A DNA stretch of 15,377 nt from contig JAAYGZ010000072.1 of NCBI GenBank assembly GCA_012727515.1, forward strand, positions 1 through 15,377, given 5' to 3'. The position numbers and the translations under genes are program-made. Position 1 is the stretch's first letter; every line of letters starts with the position of its first letter. This document shows positions 7,990 through 13,743 of the stretch, piece by piece. This stretch comes from Desulfovibrionales bacterium. Its GTDB lineage: Bacteria > Desulfobacterota > Desulfovibrionia > Desulfovibrionales > Desulfomicrobiaceae. The notes under the pieces are model-generated. The model was given only the letters and a program-made list of their open reading frames with translations, was not told the origin of the DNA and did not search any database.

Positions 7990-8640
7990 TTATAACGTCA
8001 TGGTGGCGTAGCGAGTCAGGGCAATAAGCGCCAGAGCTGTAACGCAGCCAAAAATAATGCTCAGAATCTTTACCATTTTAGCACGGGTGGCATCAGTAAT
8101 GAACCCCCACTTCACGCCAATGCGGTACACGCCGATAAAAACATGCACCTGCACCAGGGGAATCAGCAGCAGATAAAAAAATGTCCAACCACCGCTTTGC
8201 ACACGGGCCGTGGACGTAGCAGCCAGAATAGCTCCGTCATTCATATTGGTCCACATATGAATCGCGCCCATAAGCAAAATAATCATGGCGCTTACAGCCT
8301 GGATAATCCACAGCCAGGTATCACGATGGCGAAGAAGTGCAGCGTCACGCCAGATAGCAAGCTGTCCGTTGCTGCGGACAGGTATTTTGCGAATAGCGAC
8401 AATAAAATGCGTAAAAAAGAGCAGGGGCACAAAAAAATGCGCCAGCGTGTCCAGATGCAGGGTTTCCAGAAAGCCAGCAACAGTGTCTAAGGCTTCTGCT
8501 CCAAAAATAATGGATGCAGTCAACAGGGTATGGAAGGCTATGAACAGGACAAGACCCGCGCCTGTGAGCATCTGGATCCAGTCAAGGTATGCATCGCGGC
8601 GACCAGGGCGCACGATGTGCATAGTGGCATCAACAGACAT
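7990..8640 (-). CDS. frdC: Fumarate reductase dihaem cytochrome b membrane subunit
   Basis: This 216-residue integral membrane protein has five hydrophobic segments, at about 22-46, 66-85, 108-131, 151-172 and 188-210. It matches the single-subunit, two-haem (type B) anchor of Wolinella and Bacillus enzymes. Four histidines in the right segments can bind the two haems: H37, H78, H128 and H166. E59 lies 22 residues after H37, the spacing of the menaquinol-site Glu66 after His44 in Wolinella. Q164 stands where Wolinella has Glu180, two residues before the last haem ligand (see findings). RPGRRDAYLDWIQMLTG at the N-terminus and VYRIGVKWGF after helix IV are family-like. GGAGG at 8645-8649 marks the ATG at 8640. 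It is the first gene of the frd-fum-mae block. Confidence 0.93.
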   Translation of the reverse strand: MSVDATMHIVRPGRRDAYLDWIQMLTGAGLVLFIAFHTLLTASIIFGAEALDTVAGFLETLHLDTLAHFFVPLLFFTHFIVAIRKIPVRSNGQLAIWRDAALLRHRDTWLWIIQAVSAMIILLMGAIHMWTNMNDGAILAATSTARVQSGGWTFFYLLLIPLVQVHVFIGVYRIGVKWGFITDATRAKMVKILSIIFGCVTALALIALTRYATMTL

Positions 8641-8710
8641 GCTTCCTCCAAGTATGTGTTTTTATTGTAACGCATCCAGGCTGAACAAAGGGTTTCATTC
8701 AGCGTGGACA

Positions 8711-8740
8711 GTAAAATTCCAGTCAGGCATCAGCTGTCAA
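8711..8740 (-). promoter_or_regulatory. Candidate sigma70 promoter for the frd-fum-mae block
   Basis: On the minus strand a perfect TTGACA (8735-8740) is followed after 18 bases by TTTTAC (8711-8716), which is a poor -10 match. Transcription would begin near 8705, about 65 bases before the frdC ATG. The weak -10 and long spacer would suit an activator-dependent promoter (inference). Confidence 0.45.
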
Positions 8741-8774
8741 ATATGTGCTGGGCAGCTACTGGATTAGGCTGGCC

Positions 8775-8791
8775 TGGTCAATATTTCACCA
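8775..8791. promoter_or_regulatory. Operator-like inverted repeat, site 1
   Basis: TGGTCAA-TAT-TTCACCA is a 7-3-7 inverted repeat with one mismatched position. It lies about 35 bases upstream of the frdC -35 element and upstream of both kinase promoter candidates. The same layout recurs at 8976-8992. The half-site resembles those of Crp/Fnr or Rex regulators, but the total spacing is one base shorter than usual, so no regulator can be named. Confidence 0.4.
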
Positions 8792-8827
8792 ACTGTATTC
8801 AATTCAGTCCGGATGGTCGTCCGGGCG

Positions 8828-8855
8828 TTGACGGATCAAATGGCAGACATATACC
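8828..8855 (+). promoter_or_regulatory. Candidate promoter P1 for the aspartate kinase gene
   Basis: TTGACG (8828-8833) and TATACC (8850-8855) are separated by 16 bases. Both differ from the sigma70 consensus at few positions. The leader to the ATG at 9008 would be about 145 bases. Confidence 0.4.
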
Positions 8856-8907
8856 TGCGATTGCTTTGCATACCTGATGTGTCAGGACACGCAGCCAAGG
8901 TGTGCTC

Positions 8908-8936
8908 TTGACGCTCCCTGGGATTCGGCTCTATCC
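8908..8936 (+). promoter_or_regulatory. Candidate promoter P2 for the aspartate kinase gene
   Basis: A second TTGACG (8908-8913) is followed after 17 bases by CTATCC (8931-8936), or after 18 bases by TATCCG. The -10 is weak, so this is less likely than P1. If used, the repeat at 8976-8992 lies in the early transcribed region, where a bound protein could block elongation. Confidence 0.25.
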
Positions 8937-8975
8937 GGTACATGTTTTTAATGTGTACAGGCAGGTATGTATTTT

Positions 8976-8992
8976 TTGTGAATCTTTCACCA
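8976..8992. promoter_or_regulatory. Operator-like inverted repeat, site 2
   Basis: TTGTGAA-TCT-TTCACCA shares the right half and the 3-base spacer of the repeat at 8775-8791. Its core GTGAA-TCT-TTCAC is perfectly symmetric. It ends 15 bases before the kinase ATG, just ahead of the AGGA ribosome site. It could be a protein-binding site or a small mRNA hairpin; I cannot tell which from sequence. Confidence 0.4.
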
Positions 8993-9007
8993 AGTCAGGA
9001 CTCTTGC

Positions 9008-10414
9008 ATGAACCCCCCGTTACGTGTTGAAAAAATTGGCGGGACATCCATGTCCCGGTTTCCGGAGATTATCGAGAATGTCATTTTGCGTCACCCCAAT
9101 GACGTGTATGGACGTATTTATGTGGTCTCTGCATACGGCGGAATCACCAATGAACTTCTGGAACATAAAAAAACCGGACAGCCTGGAATTTACCAATTAT
9201 TCAGGACGCAAGGAGAGTACTCCAAAAAACTGTTGGCCTTGCGCGACCAGATGTATGCACTTAATGCCAGTTTTGTCCCCGCAGGGTTAAATCTGGAAGA
9301 AGCCAATGACTTTATTGGGGATCATATTGACCTGACCATCAATATCCTGCGCAGCATGGATAATGTGCTGGCCTCAGGCTATGTCTCGCGCAAAGCTCTT
9401 TTGCTGGCTGCGCGTGAATTACTGGCTTCATTGGGAGAAATGCATAGTGCGTTTAATTCTGCCAACATTTTGCAGAACAGGGGCTACAATGCCACGTTTG
9501 TTGATCTCAGTGGCTGGGAAGACAGTCGGCAACTGACCATAGATGAACGCATCAAAGATAGTTTTGCCAATCTCAATCCATTTGCCACCATTTGTTTTGC
9601 CACGGGCTACACCAAAGGCACAGAAGGCATTATGCGTGAATTTGACCGTGGTTATTCTGAAGTGACCTTTTCCAAAGTCGCAGTGCTGCTGAGCGCCAAG
9701 GAAGCCATCATCCACAAGGAATACCATCTGTGCTCCGGAGATCCCGTGCTTATTGGTGAAGAAAATATCCACCCTGTATGCAATACAAACTTTGACGTTG
9801 CAGACCAGCTTGCTGACGTGGGCATGGAAGCCATTCACCCAAAAGCCTCCAAGCCACTGGAGATTAATAATATCTCCATTCGTCTCAAAAATTCCTTTGA
9901 CCCAGACCACACTGGCACGCTGATTACTAAAAATTTTATTGCCCCCAAATCCATGGTCGAAATCGTGACCGGCTCAGACAAGGTGACCTGCCTGGAAGTA
10001 CACGACACCCGCATGGTTGGAGAAGTAGGTTTTGACCTGCGCATTATGCAGGTTCTGGCCAAGTACGATATTTCCTATATCAGCAAAGCCACCAACGCGA
10101 ATACCATTGGCATGATCATCAATGATCGAGACTGTTCGCCAGAATTAGTCGGAGAACTCAAAGAAAAATTTGAACTGATTACGATTCAGCAGGTAGCAAT
10201 TGTCTGTGCTATTGGTTCTAATATCGCGCAACCAGGAATTCTGGCCAAGGCTGCTGACGCATTGGCCAAAGCAGGAATTAACATCCTGGCTGTATCGCAA
10301 ACTGCGCGGCAGACAAATATGCTTTTTGTTGTGGAGCGCAACCAGTTTGCAGATGCCCAAAAAGCACTGCACGCTGCTTTGTGTATGCGGGATTTACGCA
10401 CCTGCACAGGCTAA
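9008..10414 (+). CDS. Aspartate kinase, divergent (Ask_Ect-like) subfamily
   Basis: This 468-residue protein phosphorylates aspartate, the first step to lysine, threonine and methionine. The N-terminus has VEKIGGTSMSRF (7-18; K9), where ordinary kinases have a K-F/Y-GGTS motif. The usual RGGSD is replaced by RGYSEVTFSK (R214 on), and the TDVDG-type loop by HKEYHLCSGDP. These are features I associate with the kinase encoded with ectoine genes (Ask_Ect) and its relatives. Two ACT domains follow, about 327-375 and 394-455, where amino-acid feedback would act. An in-frame ATG at 8942 would add 22 residues but has no good ribosome site. ATG 9008 follows AGGA (8997-9000) and leaves the protein starting just before the conserved motif. 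It is transcribed away from frdC and ends at its own terminator. Confidence 0.9.
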   Translation: MNPPLRVEKIGGTSMSRFPEIIENVILRHPNDVYGRIYVVSAYGGITNELLEHKKTGQPGIYQLFRTQGEYSKKLLALRDQMYALNASFVPAGLNLEEANDFIGDHIDLTINILRSMDNVLASGYVSRKALLLAARELLASLGEMHSAFNSANILQNRGYNATFVDLSGWEDSRQLTIDERIKDSFANLNPFATICFATGYTKGTEGIMREFDRGYSEVTFSKVAVLLSAKEAIIHKEYHLCSGDPVLIGEENIHPVCNTNFDVADQLADVGMEAIHPKASKPLEINNISIRLKNSFDPDHTGTLITKNFIAPKSMVEIVTGSDKVTCLEVHDTRMVGEVGFDLRIMQVLAKYDISYISKATNANTIGMIINDRDCSPELVGELKEKFELITIQQVAIVCAIGSNIAQPGILAKAADALAKAGINILAVSQTARQTNMLFVVERNQFADAQKALHAALCMRDLRTCTG

Positions 10415-10441
10415 ACGAGTAAACATGGACAACCATGCCCG

Positions 10442-10473
10442 CGCCAGGCTGTTATGCAGCTTGGCGTTTTTTT
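10442..10473 (+). terminator. Intrinsic terminator of the aspartate kinase gene
   Basis: CGCCAGGCTG (10442-10451) and CAGCTTGGCG (10457-10466) pair over 10 bp with one G-U, around the loop TTATG, followed by seven T residues (10467-10473). It begins 28 bases after the kinase stop codon. The T run overlaps the stop codon of the convergent CNNM-family gene at 10472-10474. Confidence 0.92.
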
Positions 10474-11782
10474 ATTGTGTTGCTGCGCTTGGGGCAGGAC
10501 GAAAACGAATGCGCTGAATACGACGGCGCTCTACTTTTTCTACAATAAAAGAACCAAAATCCAGCTCTACAACTTCCCCAACTTCCAGTACGCGCCCTGT
10601 TTGAGCCAGGAGGAAACCGGCCATGGTTGTGTAGGCCTCGTCTTCAGGCAATTTGAGTGCAAGTTTCCGATTGGCATCGCGCACTGCCAGCATTCCATCC
10701 AGAATATAACTCTCACCATCGCGGATAATCTGCGCACGAACTTCATCATCATATTCATCATTGATCTCACCGACAATTTCTTCGAGCACATCCTCCAGGG
10801 TGATCATCCCCTCCAGGCCCCCGTATTCGTCCATGACAAAAACAAGATGCGTACCAGTGGTTTGCATTTGTTTCAGTAAACTGCCCAGCCGTTTTCCCGC
10901 TGGTACAAAGGACGGAGCATGAAGCAGGGTATGGATGTCAAAAACAGGGGCATCGCATCCAAGGTAAGGCTCCATGTCCTGGCGCAGCAGCACGCCTCTG
11001 ATATCGTCCAGATCATCGCCATATACGGGCAGTCTTGAGTATCCCTGGATACGAAATGTATGCAGGACTGTTTCCAGGCTAGCATCCAGAGCAATGGCCA
11101 TCATGGCAGACCTGGGAATCATGGCCTCATGAGCTTCTGTGGCATTGAAATCAAAAGCTCGGGACAGCAGGCCGCGCTTATCCTCTCCAATCTGCCCACT
11201 GCCGTGGCTGGCATCTATTAACATGCGCAGTTCATCTTCTGTGTACACGGAACCATGGGTCACACAGGCTGAAAAGCCAAGCATCCGGGCTGTACGTGTG
11301 CCAGCCCAGTCAAGCAGGCGGATTGGCCAATAAAAAATACGATAAAAAATCTCCAGGGGCAGGGCAACAGCCAACGCTGTTTTTTCTGCCTGCTCCAGGG
11401 CAATGGTTTTGGGTGCAAGTTCACCCAGCACAATATGAAGAAATGTTATGACGCTAAAGGCAATAGCCAAAGATAACGTGTGCAGGATGGCCGGGGGCAG
11501 ATGATCAAGAAACACAAATTCCAGCAGATGGGCAATGGCTGGCTCTCCTATCCAGCCCAGGGCCAGAGAAGACAGCGTTATGCCAAGCTGAGTGGCAGAA
11601 ATATACGCATTTAAATGATCTATAAGCCGAAGCAAGAGCTTGGCCTGGACACTGCCTTGGTCTGCAAGCGTAGCAATACGAGTGCGACGCACTGAAACAA
11701 GGGAAAATTCCGCTGCAACAAAAAAGCCATTTGCTAAAACAAAAAAAACTACCAAAAGCAGATACATGGAGGAGGCAAGCAT
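10472..11782 (-). CDS. CNNM/CorC-family (HlyC/CorC, UPF0053) transporter with CBS pair
   Basis: This 436-residue inner-membrane protein has the full family layout. A DUF21/CNNM transmembrane domain covers about 1-190, with ANGFFVAAEFSLVS (17-30), GITLSSLALGWIGEP (67-81) and LGELAPKTIAL (119-129). A Bateman module of two CBS domains covers about 218-340 (MIPRSAMMAI..., SRLPVYG, then HLVFVMDEYGGLEGMITLEDVLEEIVGEI). A CorC_HlyC domain follows to the C-terminus. Characterised relatives export Mg2+ or are Na+-dependent Mg2+ transporters, and the CBS pair senses Mg-ATP. Older 'hemolysin' names are not informative. The ATG at 11782 follows AGGAG by 4 bases. Two small membrane-protein genes lie upstream on the same strand, the nearer one 82 bases away, and may share its transcript. 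Substrate is inferred from the family only. Confidence 0.92.
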   Translation of the reverse strand: MLASSMYLLLVVFFVLANGFFVAAEFSLVSVRRTRIATLADQGSVQAKLLLRLIDHLNAYISATQLGITLSSLALGWIGEPAIAHLLEFVFLDHLPPAILHTLSLAIAFSVITFLHIVLGELAPKTIALEQAEKTALAVALPLEIFYRIFYWPIRLLDWAGTRTARMLGFSACVTHGSVYTEDELRMLIDASHGSGQIGEDKRGLLSRAFDFNATEAHEAMIPRSAMMAIALDASLETVLHTFRIQGYSRLPVYGDDLDDIRGVLLRQDMEPYLGCDAPVFDIHTLLHAPSFVPAGKRLGSLLKQMQTTGTHLVFVMDEYGGLEGMITLEDVLEEIVGEINDEYDDEVRAQIIRDGESYILDGMLAVRDANRKLALKLPEDEAYTTMAGFLLAQTGRVLEVGEVVELDFGSFIVEKVERRRIQRIRFRPAPSAATQ

Positions 11783-11828
11783 GTCACTCCTGAGAATGAG
11801 AGAAAACGCATAGTGTTTGTGCAGATAC

Positions 11829-11844
11829 GTGGCAGCAGTGCCAC
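11829..11844. repeat. Small hairpin between the 63-residue gene and the CNNM gene
   Basis: GTGGCA and TGCCAC form a perfect 6-bp inverted repeat around the loop GCAG in the 82-base spacer. No T run follows on either strand, so it is unlikely to terminate transcription. It may shape the mRNA between the two genes or be chance. Confidence 0.35.
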
Positions 11845-11864
11845 AATCACATCAATATAACTGG

Positions 11865-12056
11865 TTAGAAATTTTGTATAAGGCGAACCAGGTCCGCACC
11901 AAAATTCGCACATACTTCATAACACGCTACCAACGTGCTCCAATAATGATTGGCAAGCAATAAGACCGATGTCACGGTCAAGAAAACAAGGAGCATCCAG
12001 ACATTGTACAGAATGGCCAAAAATAAACGAAAAACAAACATTGCAATGCGTGTCAT
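11865..12056 (-). CDS. Small hydrophobic membrane protein, 63 residues, unknown function
   Basis: I do not recognise a family. The protein starts MTRIAMFVFRLFLAILYNVW and has one strong hydrophobic stretch at about residues 4-35, then a less hydrophobic tail with HYWSTLVACYEVC and an amphipathic end, ADLVRLIQNF. An upstream in-frame ATG at 12068 lacks a ribosome site. ATG 12056 follows GAGGGA by about 4 bases, which favours the shorter form. The stop of the 72-residue gene lies 24 bases upstream and the CNNM gene 82 bases downstream, all on one strand. Evidence that it is real is the ribosome site, the hydrophobic composition and tight packing; no homologue could be checked. Confidence 0.6.
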   Translation of the reverse strand: MTRIAMFVFRLFLAILYNVWMLLVFLTVTSVLLLANHYWSTLVACYEVCANFGADLVRLIQNF

Positions 12057-12080
12057 GGGATCCCTCATAAAAGATGAACT

Positions 12081-12299
12081 TTATTTATGATGTCTTCGAG
12101 CGCCACGGCGTGGTCCTCGCGCAGGTCGGCTCAAAACATTACGGGCCAGCCAATACGCACCAAACCCAATGAGTGCGAGCAGGAAAAAACGAGGGAAAAA
12201 AATACAGCATACTGCTCCAACAGCAAAAACAATGGGATGAATATCCAAAGAACGAAGCATCCACTGCATCTGTTGAAAAAATTGGCTAACGCGTCGCAT
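12081..12299 (-). CDS. Small membrane protein with basic C-terminus, 72 residues, unknown function
   Basis: No family was recognised. From the ATG at 12299 the protein has an amphipathic N-terminus (MRRVSQFFQQMQWMLRSLDI). Hydrophobic residues follow at about 22-54 (IVFAVGAVCCIFFPRFFLLA and onward), probably two short membrane passes around a Phe-Pro-Arg turn. The tail is strongly positive, with RPARGPRRGARRHHK at the end, and should lie in the cytoplasm by the positive-inside rule. The frame stays open to 12437, but that extension is rich in Cys and Pro and would overlap the terminator at 12396-12431. ATG 12299 has AGGTT 7 bases upstream and is preferred. It would be the first gene of the group running into the CNNM transporter. 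Confidence 0.6.
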   Translation of the reverse strand: MRRVSQFFQQMQWMLRSLDIHPIVFAVGAVCCIFFPRFFLLALIGFGAYWLARNVLSRPARGPRRGARRHHK

Positions 12300-12395
12300 A
12301 TTCTGAACCTCATGTTTTACACATATGTACGGTGGATTTTCTGGAAAGTAAACGAAAAAGCAATCTGCTGCAGGACAGTCGCACTCTATAGGTAT

Positions 12396-12431
12396 AAAAA
12401 AACTCCCCACACCGGAAAAGTGCGGGGAGTT
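12396..12431 (-). terminator. Intrinsic terminator of the VWA-OmpA gene
   Basis: On the minus strand the 8-bp arms AACTCCCC and GGGGAGTT are extended inward by three more pairs after one mismatch, with a 7-base loop. They are followed by a run of seven T residues (12402-12396). It starts 23 bases after the stop of the VWA-OmpA gene. It separates that gene from the small membrane-protein genes downstream, which must then have their own promoter or rely on read-through. Confidence 0.9.
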
Positions 12432-12454
12432 GTACACAGAGATGCGTATCTCGG

Positions 12455-13576
12455 CTATCTCTTCTGATATACACCCTTTAAGACAGCTTCGATCCGGCGG
12501 TTTTCAGCACGGCCTTCGTCAGTATTATTGTCAGCAACGGGCTGAGTCAGACCATAACCAACAGCACTTAAACGAGCTGCCTTCATGCCAAACTTCTGAA
12601 TCAGATATTCGCGTACGCTGTTGGCACGACGCTGAGACAGCTTCATGTTATAAGCAGGAGTTCCCTTGCCATCAGTATGACCGGAAATTTCAATATCAAC
12701 ACCGGGATACTGCTTGGCAAATTCTGCGAAATCAGCCAGTTCCTGATGGTACATGGGCTTTACATCTGCCTTGTCAAAATCAAAGTTCACTTTGAGCTTC
12801 ATCTTAACAGGAATAGGGCATCCATCAGCATCAACGGCGAGGTCACGAGGAGTATCCGGGCATTTGTCCTTGGAGTTGAGCACGCCGTCCTGGTCATCAT
12901 CACCGTCAACTTCAGCACCCGTTACATCATAAAATACGTCACGCACAAATTTTTCCAGTGCAGCCTGATCCTGCATCTGCTGGCCAGTTACTGCCACTGT
13001 GCATGCAGGATTAATGGCAGCAATGCCGTCCAGAGTTTTCTGGCCACCATTAATCGGATCTGCAAAACCGATGACATGGAAACATACGCCATACTTGTCA
13101 GCCAGTTCTTTGGCGACCTTAACAGGTGCAGTGCTTTCGTTTTCCTGGCCATCAGAAACCAGGATAACAGCTGTGCGACCAACCAGAGTGCGCAGAGCCG
13201 GCTCCAGCGCATTCAGGCCATCGCCAATGGGAGTTGATCTGTTGCCCAATTTTACTGGAATCTTAGCAATAGCGGCACCATACGTTCCCCGCTCATAGCC
13301 AGCCACATCAGCAATGGACTGGGCAGGAGCTACAGTGCTCAGACCACCCAGATAGCCCAGCTCTGGAATAGCCTTGTTGATCCCTTCCAAAATGTTTACT
13401 GCGTCTGCAATTTTAGCATTCTGGCTGTACATGTACGTACCGCCCATGGAACCAGAAGTGTCCACAAGGAAGATAAAATTATCTACTTTGCGCACATATG
13501 TTTCCGCAGCCAGGGCCACTGATGCTGACAAAAGCATCACCAATAAACCCAACACAATCCATTTACTCTGTTTCAT
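12455..13576 (-). CDS. Secreted von Willebrand A / thrombospondin-3 / OmpA-domain envelope protein
   Basis: This 373-residue protein has a Sec signal peptide ending near ALA-AE (cleavage about 23/24). A von Willebrand A domain (about 32-215) carries a complete MIDAS: DTSGS at 39-43, T115 and SDG at 141-143. A short thrombospondin type-3-like calcium loop follows (DGDDDQDGV and DADGCP, about 224-255). The C-terminal OmpA domain (about 260-370) has the diaminopimelate-binding pair D302 and R317 in GHTDGKGTPAYNMKLSQRR. The protein is therefore periplasmic or outer-membrane-attached, bound to peptidoglycan, with a metal-dependent adhesive domain. There is no beta-barrel. GGAG lies 8 bases before the ATG. 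It is a single-gene unit, divergent from dinB. The partner of the VWA domain is unknown. Confidence 0.92.
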   Translation of the reverse strand: MKQSKWIVLGLLVMLLSASVALAAETYVRKVDNFIFLVDTSGSMGGTYMYSQNAKIADAVNILEGINKAIPELGYLGGLSTVAPAQSIADVAGYERGTYGAAIAKIPVKLGNRSTPIGDGLNALEPALRTLVGRTAVILVSDGQENESTAPVKVAKELADKYGVCFHVIGFADPINGGQKTLDGIAAINPACTVAVTGQQMQDQAALEKFVRDVFYDVTGAEVDGDDDQDGVLNSKDKCPDTPRDLAVDADGCPIPVKMKLKVNFDFDKADVKPMYHQELADFAEFAKQYPGVDIEISGHTDGKGTPAYNMKLSQRRANSVREYLIQKFGMKAARLSAVGYGLTQPVADNNTDEGRAENRRIEAVLKGVYQKR

Positions 13577-13743
13577 GCATGTAACTCCTCAATTTTTAAT
13601 GATACAAAAAAATAGGAACCTCTGCCGTTTCGACTACAAATAACAAATATCTGTCCGAAAAATCAATACGAAAACATATGCAAAAAATAAAGCCTCAATT
13701 TTAGTCTTGACTGTACGTGGATAGCGATAAAAGGAATTTTTCT
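13577..13743. promoter_or_regulatory. AT-rich divergent promoter region of the VWA-OmpA gene and dinB
   Basis: This gap is visibly richer in A and T than its surroundings. Toward the VWA-OmpA gene, TTGATT (minus strand, 13661-13666) followed after 17 bases by TTATTT (13638-13643) is a possible promoter. Toward dinB, TTGACT (13707-13712) exists but no -10 lies at the right distance. A LexA box was looked for and not found. Confidence 0.35.

Larger units (their letters stand above)
8641..9007. other. Divergent regulatory region between frdC and the aspartate kinase gene
   Basis: This 367-base stretch has no convincing gene. It holds a sigma70-like promoter facing frdC (8711-8740), two facing the kinase (8828-8855, 8908-8936) and two similar inverted repeats (8775-8791, 8976-8992). 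There is also a 7-bp hairpin at 8807-8826 (GTCCGGA / TCCGGGC, one G-U pair, 6-base loop) without a T run, and the small overlapping palindromes CCTGA-N4-TCAGG and GTGTC-N2-GACAC around 8873-8891. No lysine riboswitch-like fold was recognised in the kinase leader. Confidence 0.7.

Noticed and set aside
8775..8992. Naming the two inverted repeats as Rex or HcpR/Fnr sites
   Set aside because: The half-sites are similar, but the 3-base central spacer differs from the expected spacing, so assigning a regulator would be a guess.
8942..9007. An upstream ATG that would extend the aspartate kinase by 22 residues
   Set aside because: There is no convincing ribosome site. The added residues would lie ahead of the normal N-terminus of the family, and they overlap the operator-like repeat at 8976-8992.
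8856..9007. Lysine riboswitch in the aspartate kinase leader
   Set aside because: The leader is about 150 bases at most. I could not find the conserved multi-helix core or an expression-platform terminator before the ATG.
12300..12437. N-terminal extension of the 72-residue membrane protein to an ATG at 12437
   Set aside because: It would run through the terminator of the VWA-OmpA gene, and its sequence is Cys/Pro-rich and unlike a real N-terminus. ATG 12299 has the better ribosome site.
13711..13726. CTGT-containing sequence upstream of dinB considered as a LexA/SOS box
   Set aside because: CTGTACGTGGATAGCG has the left half but no ACAG at the right distance, so SOS control is not supported.
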